A DNA stretch of 64,000 nucleotides from Pseudaeromonas sharmana (lineage in GTDB: Bacteria > Pseudomonadota > Gammaproteobacteria > Enterobacterales > Aeromonadaceae), in contig NZ_JBHSAF010000015.1 in assembly GCF_042649925.1 (NCBI RefSeq), positions 62,001 to 126,000 on the forward strand, in the 5' to 3' direction. The position numbers were made by a program, and so were the translations under genes. Of this stretch, positions 16,166-24,400 are shown piece by piece. Numbering within the stretch: position 1 is the stretch's first letter; each line of letters begins with the position of its first letter. The notes beneath the pieces were generated by a model. It had not been told where the DNA came from. It searched no databases and saw only the letters and a program-made list of their open reading frames with translations.

Positions 16166-17479
16166 ATGCCTCGTCTGAATAAGGAACTGGGGTTGTGGCA
16201 GGGCACAGGCCTGTTGATGACCTCGCTACTAGGTACCGGCATCTTCGTCGTGCCGGCCACGGCCGCAACATTGGCCGGGCTTGGCTCGTTGTGGGCATGG
16301 AGCCTGTTGATTTTCCTGGTATTGCCGATCGCCTTCACCTTTGCCCGTCTTGGGCGCATTTACCCGCACTCCGGCGGCGCGCCGCATCTGATTGGCCGCG
16401 CGTTCGGCGGCGGAGCGGAACGGTTTGCCGCCTTCTTGTTTCTGGCGGTGTTGCCTGTCGGACTCCCGGCGGCGCTGAATATGGCTGCCGGGTTCTGGCA
16501 TGCCGTGCTGCCATTGACGACGACCGGACAGTGGTGGATTCAGATTGCGACATTGGGCGGTGTACTGGTGATTGGTTGTCGTGGTGCCGGGGCCTCCGGA
16601 CGGGTACAGATGGCGATAGCGCTGTTGATCATGCTCGTCACCTTGTTGATTATATTCAGCTCATCGCTGCGAATGGATGATCTGGTTGCACCGAGGCCGG
16701 TTGCCGGCAATTGGCTGAAAGTTGGCGATGCCCTGGCGGTGATGTTCTGGTGTTTTGTCGGCCTTGAAGCGTTTGCGCATATGGGTGAAGAGTTTCATCG
16801 CCCGGATCGCGATTATCCATTGGCGCTGTTGCTGGGTGTCGTCCTGGCAGGCGCTATCTACTATCTGCATTCGGTTGTGGTGCTGAAGGCCGGCGTCTAC
16901 GGAGATGAACGGCTTAACGGCATGGCGATTCCGCAGTTACTGGCTCAGCAATACGGTGAACCGGCACTCTGGTTAGCTGCGTTGCTGGGCTATCTCTCCT
17001 GTTTTGCCAGCATCAACATCTATCTGCAGGGGTTTGCGCGTCTGTTATGGAGCATGGCCGAGGAGGGCAAGCTGCCGTCTGGGCTGGCGGTGCGCAGTCG
17101 GCGCGGGGCGCCGGTGCGCGCACTGCTGTGTGTGCTGGCGGTCTGTGCCCTGGCTGTGTCGCTAGGCAGTCACTGGCAACTGTCGCTGGCGACGCTGATC
17201 CGTTATGCCAATGGCAATTTTGTGCTGATCTACCTGTTTTGCATGGTGGCAGGATGGCGTCTGCTGTCGGGCGTCTGGCGCTGGCTGGCGCTTCTGTCGG
17301 CGCTGCTCTGTGCGCTGGTGTTGTGTACGCTAGGCCAGAGTTTGCTCTATGCATTGACGTTGGGAGGGCTGTATGGCGGTGTTGGTTTGCTATGGCGTTG
17401 CGCAGATCGTGGTTGCCTCGCCGAGCGAAGACAAAAAAGTGCAGCTTCTGACTCAAGTCTGTCACAGTCTGGCCGATAA
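16166..17479 (+). CDS. yjeH: YjeH-type amino-acid exporter (APC family)
   Basis: Inner-membrane transporter of the APC superfamily with about 12 hydrophobic helices. Near the N-terminus it reads LNKELGLWQGTGLL and SLLGTGIFVVPA, very like E. coli YjeH, which exports methionine and branched-chain amino acids. ATG 16166 is chosen to match that N-terminus; an earlier ATG in frame adds 13 residues. At 437 aa it is slightly longer than I expect for the family. It is divergent from an Lrp-type gene. Export of a specific amino acid is inferred from family only. Confidence 0.87.
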   Translation: MPRLNKELGLWQGTGLLMTSLLGTGIFVVPATAATLAGLGSLWAWSLLIFLVLPIAFTFARLGRIYPHSGGAPHLIGRAFGGGAERFAAFLFLAVLPVGLPAALNMAAGFWHAVLPLTTTGQWWIQIATLGGVLVIGCRGAGASGRVQMAIALLIMLVTLLIIFSSSLRMDDLVAPRPVAGNWLKVGDALAVMFWCFVGLEAFAHMGEEFHRPDRDYPLALLLGVVLAGAIYYLHSVVVLKAGVYGDERLNGMAIPQLLAQQYGEPALWLAALLGYLSCFASINIYLQGFARLLWSMAEEGKLPSGLAVRSRRGAPVRALLCVLAVCALAVSLGSHWQLSLATLIRYANGNFVLIYLFCMVAGWRLLSGVWRWLALLSALLCALVLCTLGQSLLYALTLGGLYGGVGLLWRCADRGCLAERRQKSAASDSSLSQSGR

Positions 17480-17502
17480 TCCTGGTTGAGGAGGAATCTG
17501 AT

Positions 17503-17691
17503 ATGAACGTGACTGCGTCATCATCCAGTTATGGCCAGGAAGCCATGATCGCCTCTTTGGGCAAAAAACAGCAGGAAGCCGAAGGGCAGGCTGCGTTGCA
17601 ACTCTTGCAGAGCGCAACCCAGTCGGTACAAGCCGTCTCACGTCCGACTCCGGAAGGCAGTCTGGGCATGAACGTGGATGTGTTTGCCTGA
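17503..17691 (+). CDS. YjfB-like small putative motility protein
   Basis: 62-aa protein with a strong ribosome binding site (GAGGAGG). It has a Gln/Ala-rich helix and ends PEGSLGMNVDVFA, which matches the pattern of the YjfB family (C-terminal G-x-N-(V/I)-D). That family is called putative motility protein from its occurrence in flagellated bacteria; no activity is known to me. It follows yjeH by 23 bases, so it may be on the same transcript, and a terminator follows it. It is cytoplasmic by appearance. Confidence 0.75.
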   Translation: MNVTASSSSYGQEAMIASLGKKQQEAEGQAALQLLQSATQSVQAVSRPTPEGSLGMNVDVFA

Positions 17692-17722
17692 TCTGAAATC
17701 CCGATGAACGTGCATAATCACA

Positions 17723-17743
17723 GGGGGCCTGCCGGCCCCCTTT
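17723..17743 (+). terminator. Intrinsic terminator after YjfB-like gene
   Basis: GGGGGCC and GGCCCCC pair around TGCC, followed by TTTCTTGTCTTT. It lies between this gene and convergent guaC. Confidence 0.85.
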
Positions 17744-17758
17744 CTTGTCTTTAGTCGA

Positions 17759-18802
17759 TCACTCTTTGCCGTAGACGTTGTTTTCCTGTTCACGCACGCG
17801 AATGAAGGTCGTGCGTTTGGTCAGCTCTTTCAACGTTGCGGCACCGACATAGGTACAGGTTGAGCGCACGCCCCCCAAAATGTCACGTGCCGTGGCGTCG
17901 ACGGGGCCGCGGAATGGCAACTCAACGGTCTTGCCTTCCGAGGCTCGGTATTCGGCGACCCCGCCAGCATGTTTGTCCATTGCGGATGATGAGCTCATAC
18001 CATAGAACTGCATGAATTGTCGCCCATCGCGTTCGACCATGTGGCCACCGCTTTCGCAATGCGCCGCCAGCATGCCTCCGAGCATGACAAAGTCTGCGCC
18101 ACCACCGAATGCCTTGGCAACATCGCCTGGGCAAGTGCAGCCCCCATCACCGACAATGTGCCCTTTGAGGCCATGGGCGGCATCGGCACACTCTATGATG
18201 GCCGAAAGTTGCGGATAGCCAACGCCAGTTTTCACCCGGGTCGTGCAGACAGATCCAGGCCCAATCCCGACCTTGATAATGTCGGCACCGGAGAGAATCA
18301 GCTCTTCAACCATCTCGCCGGTGACGACATTCCCGGCACAGATGACATGACTGGGGAAGGTGTCGCGCATCTTCTTGACGAAGTCGACGAAGTGTTCTGA
18401 ATAGCCGTTGGCAACATCTACACAGATGAAACGCAGAAGAGGGGAGAGCGCCAGGATGGTTTTGACCTTCTCATAGTCCGTCGAGGAGGTGCCGCTCGAT
18501 ACCATGACGTGGCGTAATACGCTCTCGTCGGCACTGGCAACAAACTGTTGCCACTCTTCGACGCTGTAGTGCTTGTGTACGGCGGTCATCATCTCGAAAC
18601 CGGCCAATGCCCGGGCCATGGCAAAGGTGCCGACCGTATCCATATTCGCGGCGATCACAGGGATGCCACTCCATTGACACTGTGCATGGCGGAACGTAAA
18701 CTCCCGCTCCAATCTAACTTGGGAGCGACTGTTCAGGGTTGAGCGCTTGGGACGAAAGAGCACATCCTTGAAGCCAAGTTTCAAGTCTTCTTCAATACGC
18801 AT
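17759..18802 (-). CDS. guaC: GMP reductase
   Basis: Converts GMP to IMP with NADPH, recycling guanine nucleotides to the purine pool. From ATG 18802 the protein starts MRIEEDLKLGFKDVLFRPKR, nearly identical to E. coli GuaC, and has the same length (347 aa). The active-site Cys lies in GIGPGSVCTTR, and IAANMDTVGTF is conserved. AGGA lies ahead of the ATG; the longer frame upstream is rejected because it would run into the promoter hairpin region. It lies downstream of the yfa operon but has its own promoter. Confidence 0.97.
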   Translation of the reverse strand: MRIEEDLKLGFKDVLFRPKRSTLNSRSQVRLEREFTFRHAQCQWSGIPVIAANMDTVGTFAMARALAGFEMMTAVHKHYSVEEWQQFVASADESVLRHVMVSSGTSSTDYEKVKTILALSPLLRFICVDVANGYSEHFVDFVKKMRDTFPSHVICAGNVVTGEMVEELILSGADIIKVGIGPGSVCTTRVKTGVGYPQLSAIIECADAAHGLKGHIVGDGGCTCPGDVAKAFGGGADFVMLGGMLAAHCESGGHMVERDGRQFMQFYGMSSSSAMDKHAGGVAEYRASEGKTVELPFRGPVDATARDILGGVRSTCTYVGAATLKELTKRTTFIRVREQENNVYGKE

Positions 18803-18838
18803 AGTCTTGATCCTGTGATTGCCGCAGAGTGCGGACAC

Positions 18839-18872
18839 AAAAAAACCGGAGGTTGTTGAGGCCTCCGGTTTT
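18839..18872 (-). terminator. Intrinsic terminator between yfaP and guaC
   Basis: On the minus strand AAAACCGGAGG pairs with CCTCCGGTTTT (11 bp) around a 9-base loop and is followed by a run of seven T. It ends yfa operon transcription. It lies just where guaC transcription is predicted to begin, so the guaC message would start with this hairpin. Confidence 0.85.
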
Positions 18873-18876
18873 CAGC

Positions 18877-18904
18877 ATTCTAGCCAGAATATCTTTCGAG
18901 ACAA
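18877..18904 (-). promoter_or_regulatory. Predicted sigma-70 promoter of guaC
   Basis: On the minus strand TTGTCT (-35, 18904-18899) and TAGAAT (-10, 18882-18877) are separated by 16 bases. The start point would fall near 18870, within the first arm of the hairpin at 18839-18872. Confidence 0.6.
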
Positions 18905-18975
18905 GTCTGCAATTTCATTTTTATTCGCCGTATCATCTTCGGTTAACTACCGGAAGATCTTGTCACAAATGACGC

Positions 18976-19761
18976 CTATGGCAACACAAACTGTTTGACC
19001 AGTGTCAGCTCGCCAGCTCGGCGCAGTGGTACGCGAACCGTTTGCTGTTGTTCATCGGCATCGCCTTCATCGGTAATGATGCTGACCTGCGCCGTCGTCA
19101 CGCTCTGCTCATTCTCGCCGCTGCCATAATAGTTCACATATACCAGGTAGTTTCCGGGTTGAGGTGCCGGGGAGGAAAAAATCTCCGGCCCATAACCGGT
19201 TGTAACATCGACATCCAGGGCTCCACCATTATCCAGCACACGATTGGCATAGAACACATGCTGACCATCAGGCGTGACCACATGCAGGTCCAGGTCGGTG
19301 TTGTCGGTATCCCAGGCCAGCAGGATGCGTAACTTGGGGCGGGCTTGTCCCTGGCGTTGATCGTAGAACTGTACCCGCTGGCGTGCTTTGCCGTCCGGCG
19401 AGCGTAATTCCACGCTATTGCTACCGCTGGCAAAGCTGTAGGGGCGGGCAAAGCTGCCATCTTCATCGATGCGTTGTGGCATCGGGATGCCATTGACGAT
19501 CAGGGTGTAGGGGCCTGTCGCCTCCTTCGGGCGATCATGGATCTGGCCGCGGATCAGGCTCTCCTTACCCTGGTCTGGCGCGGCTGTGACAGAGTTGGCC
19601 GGATAGTTGATCTCTTGCAGATAGTTATCCGCCGTGTCGAGCCCCGAGCGCCAGCCACCACTTGGGTGCTGCAAAGAGATCGATTCCGTTGCCTGTACGC
19701 TCAGCACCAGCAGACTGCTGATCAGCATCAGCGCCTTCGGCAACGCGATATGATGCGTCAT
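18976..19761 (-). CDS. yfaP: YfaP, secreted DUF2135 protein
   Basis: 261-aa exported protein (signal peptide ending near VQA). It is the last gene of the yfa operon and overlaps yfaQ by four bases. The middle holds an Ig-like segment (LIVNGIPMPQRIDEDGSF) and the C-terminus the DUF2135 region, ILLAWDTDNTDLDLHVVTPD then YGPEIFSSPAPQPGNYLVYV. The acidic DxDNTDLDLH stretch could bind calcium. The family appears with alpha-2-macroglobulin genes, but its biochemical role is unknown to me. Confidence 0.88.
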   Translation of the reverse strand: MTHHIALPKALMLISSLLVLSVQATESISLQHPSGGWRSGLDTADNYLQEINYPANSVTAAPDQGKESLIRGQIHDRPKEATGPYTLIVNGIPMPQRIDEDGSFARPYSFASGSNSVELRSPDGKARQRVQFYDQRQGQARPKLRILLAWDTDNTDLDLHVVTPDGQHVFYANRVLDNGGALDVDVTTGYGPEIFSSPAPQPGNYLVYVNYYGSGENEQSVTTAQVSIITDEGDADEQQQTVRVPLRRAGELTLVKQFVLP

Positions 19762-21407
19762 AGTTCCCCTCTTACCAGCTCGCGAGCCAGTTGTTCAATA
19801 TAGGTTTCATCGGCCCCGGCCGGGTGATGGGCCAACGCCAGATGCAGGTACTCATGGACCAGGGTAATCCGGCTCTCAAGTGAGGTGGCTGGTCTAAGAT
19901 AGATGCGCTGCGCTTTCTGATCGGCATAGGGCCGCCCATGCTGGAGCAGGCAAATTTGTGGCAGTGCTATGGCCTCGAAGCCCTCTGTGGTTTGCAGCAC
20001 CGCTTGCCATTTCGGCAACTGTTGGCGTAACCAGCGACTGGGTTCGCTCAGTGGCTGGCACTCCTGAGCGGAGGCGCTACCCTGCCAGGACAGTTGCGCA
20101 TCCGGGTAGGCGCGCGCCAGTATCTGTACAAAATCCAGGCCCTGCGACTGCCACTCGAGTGCCTGTTGCCAGCTCAGCTGATTGCTGCCAGCGCGGTGCA
20201 GATGATACTGCACCGGCGTGTTGCGCAGCATCAGACCGGCGGTTGTTCTGCTCGCCGCCAGAGCCGCGGCCGTTGCCGGTTGGGCGGAGACACGTTGTCG
20301 CGCCGAACTGTCATCGATTTGCAAACATTCACCATCGAAGCGAGCCTGCTGGTGCAAGTAGCTGCGGGCGGCTATGGCTAATGCCTTGGCCGCTTGAGAG
20401 GCTTCGGCTTGCGCCTCTCGATCCACGACCCGGGCAACATATTCCGTTTCATTGAGCCGCCCCCAAATCTCCGCTGGTTGATCTGCGCCTGCTTGAAGCC
20501 AGAATCTGTGCTCGGCGGTTTGCCAGTCCAATTGCTGACCATTCTTGAAGTACAACCGGTAGTGACCCTGCAGCGGCTGCTTGTGCAGGGCAAGCGCCGA
20601 GCCGTGAGCATTGACGATCTTCAGCAGCGGGTAACGAGCAAAGAAACGAACCCGGACACAACTGTTGTCACGCACTGGGGTGTCCAGCAGGGTGTGGGCT
20701 AGACGCGGTGCCAGACGGGACATCACTTGCTGGCTGTTGCCGCGTCCGGCAAACCACAGGGCATGTCCATCCTGACTCCAGCCCGCGCCACCGCCCAATG
20801 TTCCATCCGGGGTCGGCATGGTGAAGGTTTTGACGATGGCCAAGGTGCCCAGTGTTGGCAAGGCATCCCGACCACGGCCCTGTAGACTGGTACCGACCAA
20901 TGCGGCTTGAGCCTGCTGTATGACCGCCAGTGGAAACTGTTCCAACTGGTGCAGTAGTTCGTCGACGCCGACGAGCTGACGCTCGTCGAGAGCAGACAAG
21001 GTGCCAAGCCAGTCGGGGGCCGAGCGTTGCTGCCAATGGCGGCGCCAGGCCTCGGCATCCAGCCGTAGCCGTGCTGGAGTAAAGTACAGACCACAGGAGC
21101 GACTCAGCGCCGTGTCCCGATCAATGCGCTCTTGCGGTTCGCAGCAGTAGCGCTCCTGCTCCGGATGCTCTCCTGTGCACTGCAGCAGCGGCTCACGCTG
21201 TTGGGTCTCGACCAGATAGGCGTAGACGAACAGCTTCCACACACTGCCAAGAGGCGTTTGCCATCGCGACGCCTCGGCCGCTTGGTTGTCGGGCCACTGC
21301 CATGCCTGATACTCGCCATCGCCCGATGCCAGCACCAGGCGGTCAGCGGCATAACCCTGTAGCGGCGGGCAGAGCAACAGCATGGCCAGCAGGCGGTACC
21401 GACACAT
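19758..21407 (-). CDS. yfaQ: YfaQ, secreted DUF2300 protein with three wall-enzyme-like segments
   Basis: 549-aa exported protein (signal peptide ending YAADR). No function is established to my knowledge. Motifs suggest three parts. (1) Residues ~30-230 recall a penicillin-binding-protein fold: S55-V-W-K58 (SxxK), S104-C-G (SxN-like), K193-T-F (KTG-like) and DGHALWFAGRG. (2) Residues ~320-470 recall SpoIID: EYVARVVDREAQAE with E331, then AAKALAIAARSYL. (3) The C-terminus has H518-E-Y-L-H522, a HExxH-type zinc motif. The SxN Asn and KTG Gly are replaced, so part 1 is probably not a working transpeptidase. It starts one base after the yfaS stop codon, implying translational coupling. Confidence 0.85.
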   Translation of the reverse strand: MCRYRLLAMLLLCPPLQGYAADRLVLASGDGEYQAWQWPDNQAAEASRWQTPLGSVWKLFVYAYLVETQQREPLLQCTGEHPEQERYCCEPQERIDRDTALSRSCGLYFTPARLRLDAEAWRRHWQQRSAPDWLGTLSALDERQLVGVDELLHQLEQFPLAVIQQAQAALVGTSLQGRGRDALPTLGTLAIVKTFTMPTPDGTLGGGAGWSQDGHALWFAGRGNSQQVMSRLAPRLAHTLLDTPVRDNSCVRVRFFARYPLLKIVNAHGSALALHKQPLQGHYRLYFKNGQQLDWQTAEHRFWLQAGADQPAEIWGRLNETEYVARVVDREAQAEASQAAKALAIAARSYLHQQARFDGECLQIDDSSARQRVSAQPATAAALAASRTTAGLMLRNTPVQYHLHRAGSNQLSWQQALEWQSQGLDFVQILARAYPDAQLSWQGSASAQECQPLSEPSRWLRQQLPKWQAVLQTTEGFEAIALPQICLLQHGRPYADQKAQRIYLRPATSLESRITLVHEYLHLALAHHPAGADETYIEQLARELVRGEL

Positions 21408-21408
21408 G

Positions 21409-24400
21409 TTAATCGATCCGCCAATGGGCGTTGGAGGCGTCGCTCTGCACGGCCTGCTGGCTGGGTTGGTACATCATGAACAGTCTGGCTGCAGGCATGA
21501 CAAACTCGCCCCGGCTGGCAAAGCGCAGCAGTTGGCGTTGCACTTGTTCCCCTGCGACCTCAGGGAAGGGTACCTGATAGCTCAAGTTGCCCTCCTCGAA
21601 CTGGTTGCGTGCGAAGTCAACCGGATACTCGTTACCGTCCAACCCGGAAATGGTCACGCCCCAGGTGGAGGGTTCTACGCTGGCTCCCGGAGGCAAGGGG
21701 ACCTCCAGCAGCGCATACTGGTGACGCATCTCGGGCGGCGATTGCAGACGCACTTCGTCGACATACAGACGATTGGTATGCAGGGTGTCTGTCTGGGTCA
21801 CGGGTTTGGCATGATAACCGGCGTTATCTGGCAGCGGAGTCAGCTCATACAGGGTCCGGGTCAGGGTCACCGGCAGTGTGGCTTCGGCAGGGGCCAGGCT
21901 GCGGAACGACAGCGACAACTGGTGCGGTTCCGACGTGCTGCTCTGCAGCTGCAGTGACGTGGGCGGTTGCTTGCCAGTCCAGTGCCACAGGGTGGCACCG
22001 CTGAGTGTGTGCTCGGCTTGCCAGTCACCGTCAAGACTGAACTCCGGGGTAGTCTGTGCTGGCGAGTCGTGCAGGATCCAATCCAGTAACAAGGCGCGCT
22101 CCAGGGTCGGCATGGCCCTGGCAATCGAGGCGATTCGGGCGCCGTCTGCCTTGTTCGCCCCGGGTTGCAACCACTGCAGCAGCGGAGAAGCGGATGCGGC
22201 CATCTCCTCCTGTACTGCCAGCAAATTTTGCTGCAGGGCGGCTGGCAATGTGCTGCCCAGTACGCGATGCAGGCGCTGGCTTAACAGGGCGGCCATGAAT
22301 ACGCCAGGACGGCTTTCCGGATGTAACATGACCAGACTGCTAGCCAGCGGATCAAGGCTGGCGTCAGCGGCGGGCAACGCTTGCCACTGGACCGTTAATG
22401 CTTCATCGCTGCCCTGCAGCAGATTCTGGACAGGTAGTCCCATCTGTTCCATCCAGCTGAGCGCCAGCAGACGGTGCAACAGCGGGGCAGTCTGGGCATT
22501 CTGCTGATAGAGCGCCAGCAGAGCCTCGGCCTGCCCGTCAGGCAACGGTAAGCCCAATGCTTGCATGGTGAACCAGTCGACGTAGTAGGCATAGCTGCTC
22601 AGCAGCAGAGATCCTTGCGTCTGATCGCCCCACCAGCCAAAGCTGCCATCTGGATTGGCCATATGTACCAGCCGCAGGCGCTGCGTCAGCAGCAGCTGGC
22701 GCAACCGCGCCGCGTCTTGTGGATTGGTCTGCAGTCGGTAGGCAATGGCCAGCGGCAGCAGGCGGCTGGCGGTCTGCTCCACACAGCCATAGGGATATTC
22801 GATGAGTGAGTCCATCAGGCTGCGCAATGAGGCCTGGACCGAGTCATCACTATAGACCGTGATCTGTTCAGCATCTGCCGGCAGCGTCAAGGGAACCGTC
22901 TGATCGCGCACGACAGACGCCAGTGTGAGCTGTTGCCAGCTGGGCCAGCCTGCGGCCTCAGTGGTGAGTTTAACCTCAAGGGCATCCCGATGCTGTGGCG
23001 TCTCCAGGCGTGACCGCAGCGTTCGGTCGGCGTCGAGCGTCACGTTCTGCCGCAGCCAACTGGTACCCGATGCCAGCTGTAACTGCTCCTCCTGCTGCAG
23101 TTCTGGCCACTGCACCTTGGCGGCTATCTGTTCCGGCGTCCGGTTGAAGACCAACCATTCCAGCGTCGGCTTGTCTCCGCGGCGGAAATGGGTCGGGCCG
23201 CTCCACTTCAAGTAGACCGGCAGGTCAGAGACCAGAGTCTGTTGCTGCTGACCGACGATCCCGTCGTCTGTGTATGCCCGGACGACCACACGCCAGCGGG
23301 TCAGCGCATCCGGCATGACAAAGCTGACTTCGGCCCGGCCATTGGCATCCGTGGTGACGTCTGGCAGCCACAATGCAGTATCCTGATCGTCGCGACGTGG
23401 TCGCTCCAGCACCTTGACGCCGCGCTCATGGCGCTGGCTGTTAGGGGTCATGCCATTGCCCAGATGAGGCAGCGACATGTCATAGGTGATGAAGTTCAGG
23501 CTTGAGGTCGTTCTGACATTGTTGCGTCGCGGGTGGTAAAAGAACTGGTGGATATCCGGCGCCAGTTCGGGTTGCAACAGATAGACCATCTCGTCAACCA
23601 CACCGACAACCAGGTGGCTGGCGCGTGGTTGCCCCTCCACCGCGGTATTGAGCGTCAATTTGACGTTATCTCCGGGTTGGTAACCCGGTTTATCGGCTTG
23701 CACTTGAATGGCAACCTGTGGCTGGCGGACCAGCAGGCCGACATTGCGGAACTGGTAGTCGCCAGCGCTCACATTCAGCACCGAGAGTGTCATGTTGGGG
23801 GCATAGTCTGCCGTCACGGGCAGTTCGAGCTGCCACTGGGTATCCGTCAGCTTTCGGGTCTTGATCCAGTCGGCTCCCCGGCTGAGCAGTGCGTGCTTAT
23901 CGACACCATCCCGCTCTAAGGTCAGCAGGGCTTCTGCCGTAGCGGCGGGAAACGAGACCAGCACGGTTGCCGTCTGCCCGGCATCGTAGCGCCGCTGGTC
24001 GGGATGAATTTCGATGACACCGGGCGCACTCTGTAGCTCGGGGCCTGCCACCCAATGGCTGGTGGCCGCAACCAGATTCCCGGCATGATCGCGTAGCGAC
24101 AACCGATAAGACCCCCCTTCGCTCAGCGCGAGATCCAGCGAGTCACTTCCTGCGGTCAGCTGGCCTTCGAGCAGTTTTCTATCTTCCAGGCGCAACCATT
24201 GATAGCTCACGGGCTGCTCGTTGGCGGGAGGCGTCGTCTCGGCGATCGGACGCCAGTGAAAACTGATGCTGTCTCCAGGTTGACTGAATTGGCGTGGCGC
24301 ATCGATTTGATACGGGGTCATGCCGCGCTCAATCAGGATCTCATGGGTGCGTTTGACTCGCCAGGCGGCATCATCGCTGGCCAGTAACGTCAGAATATAG

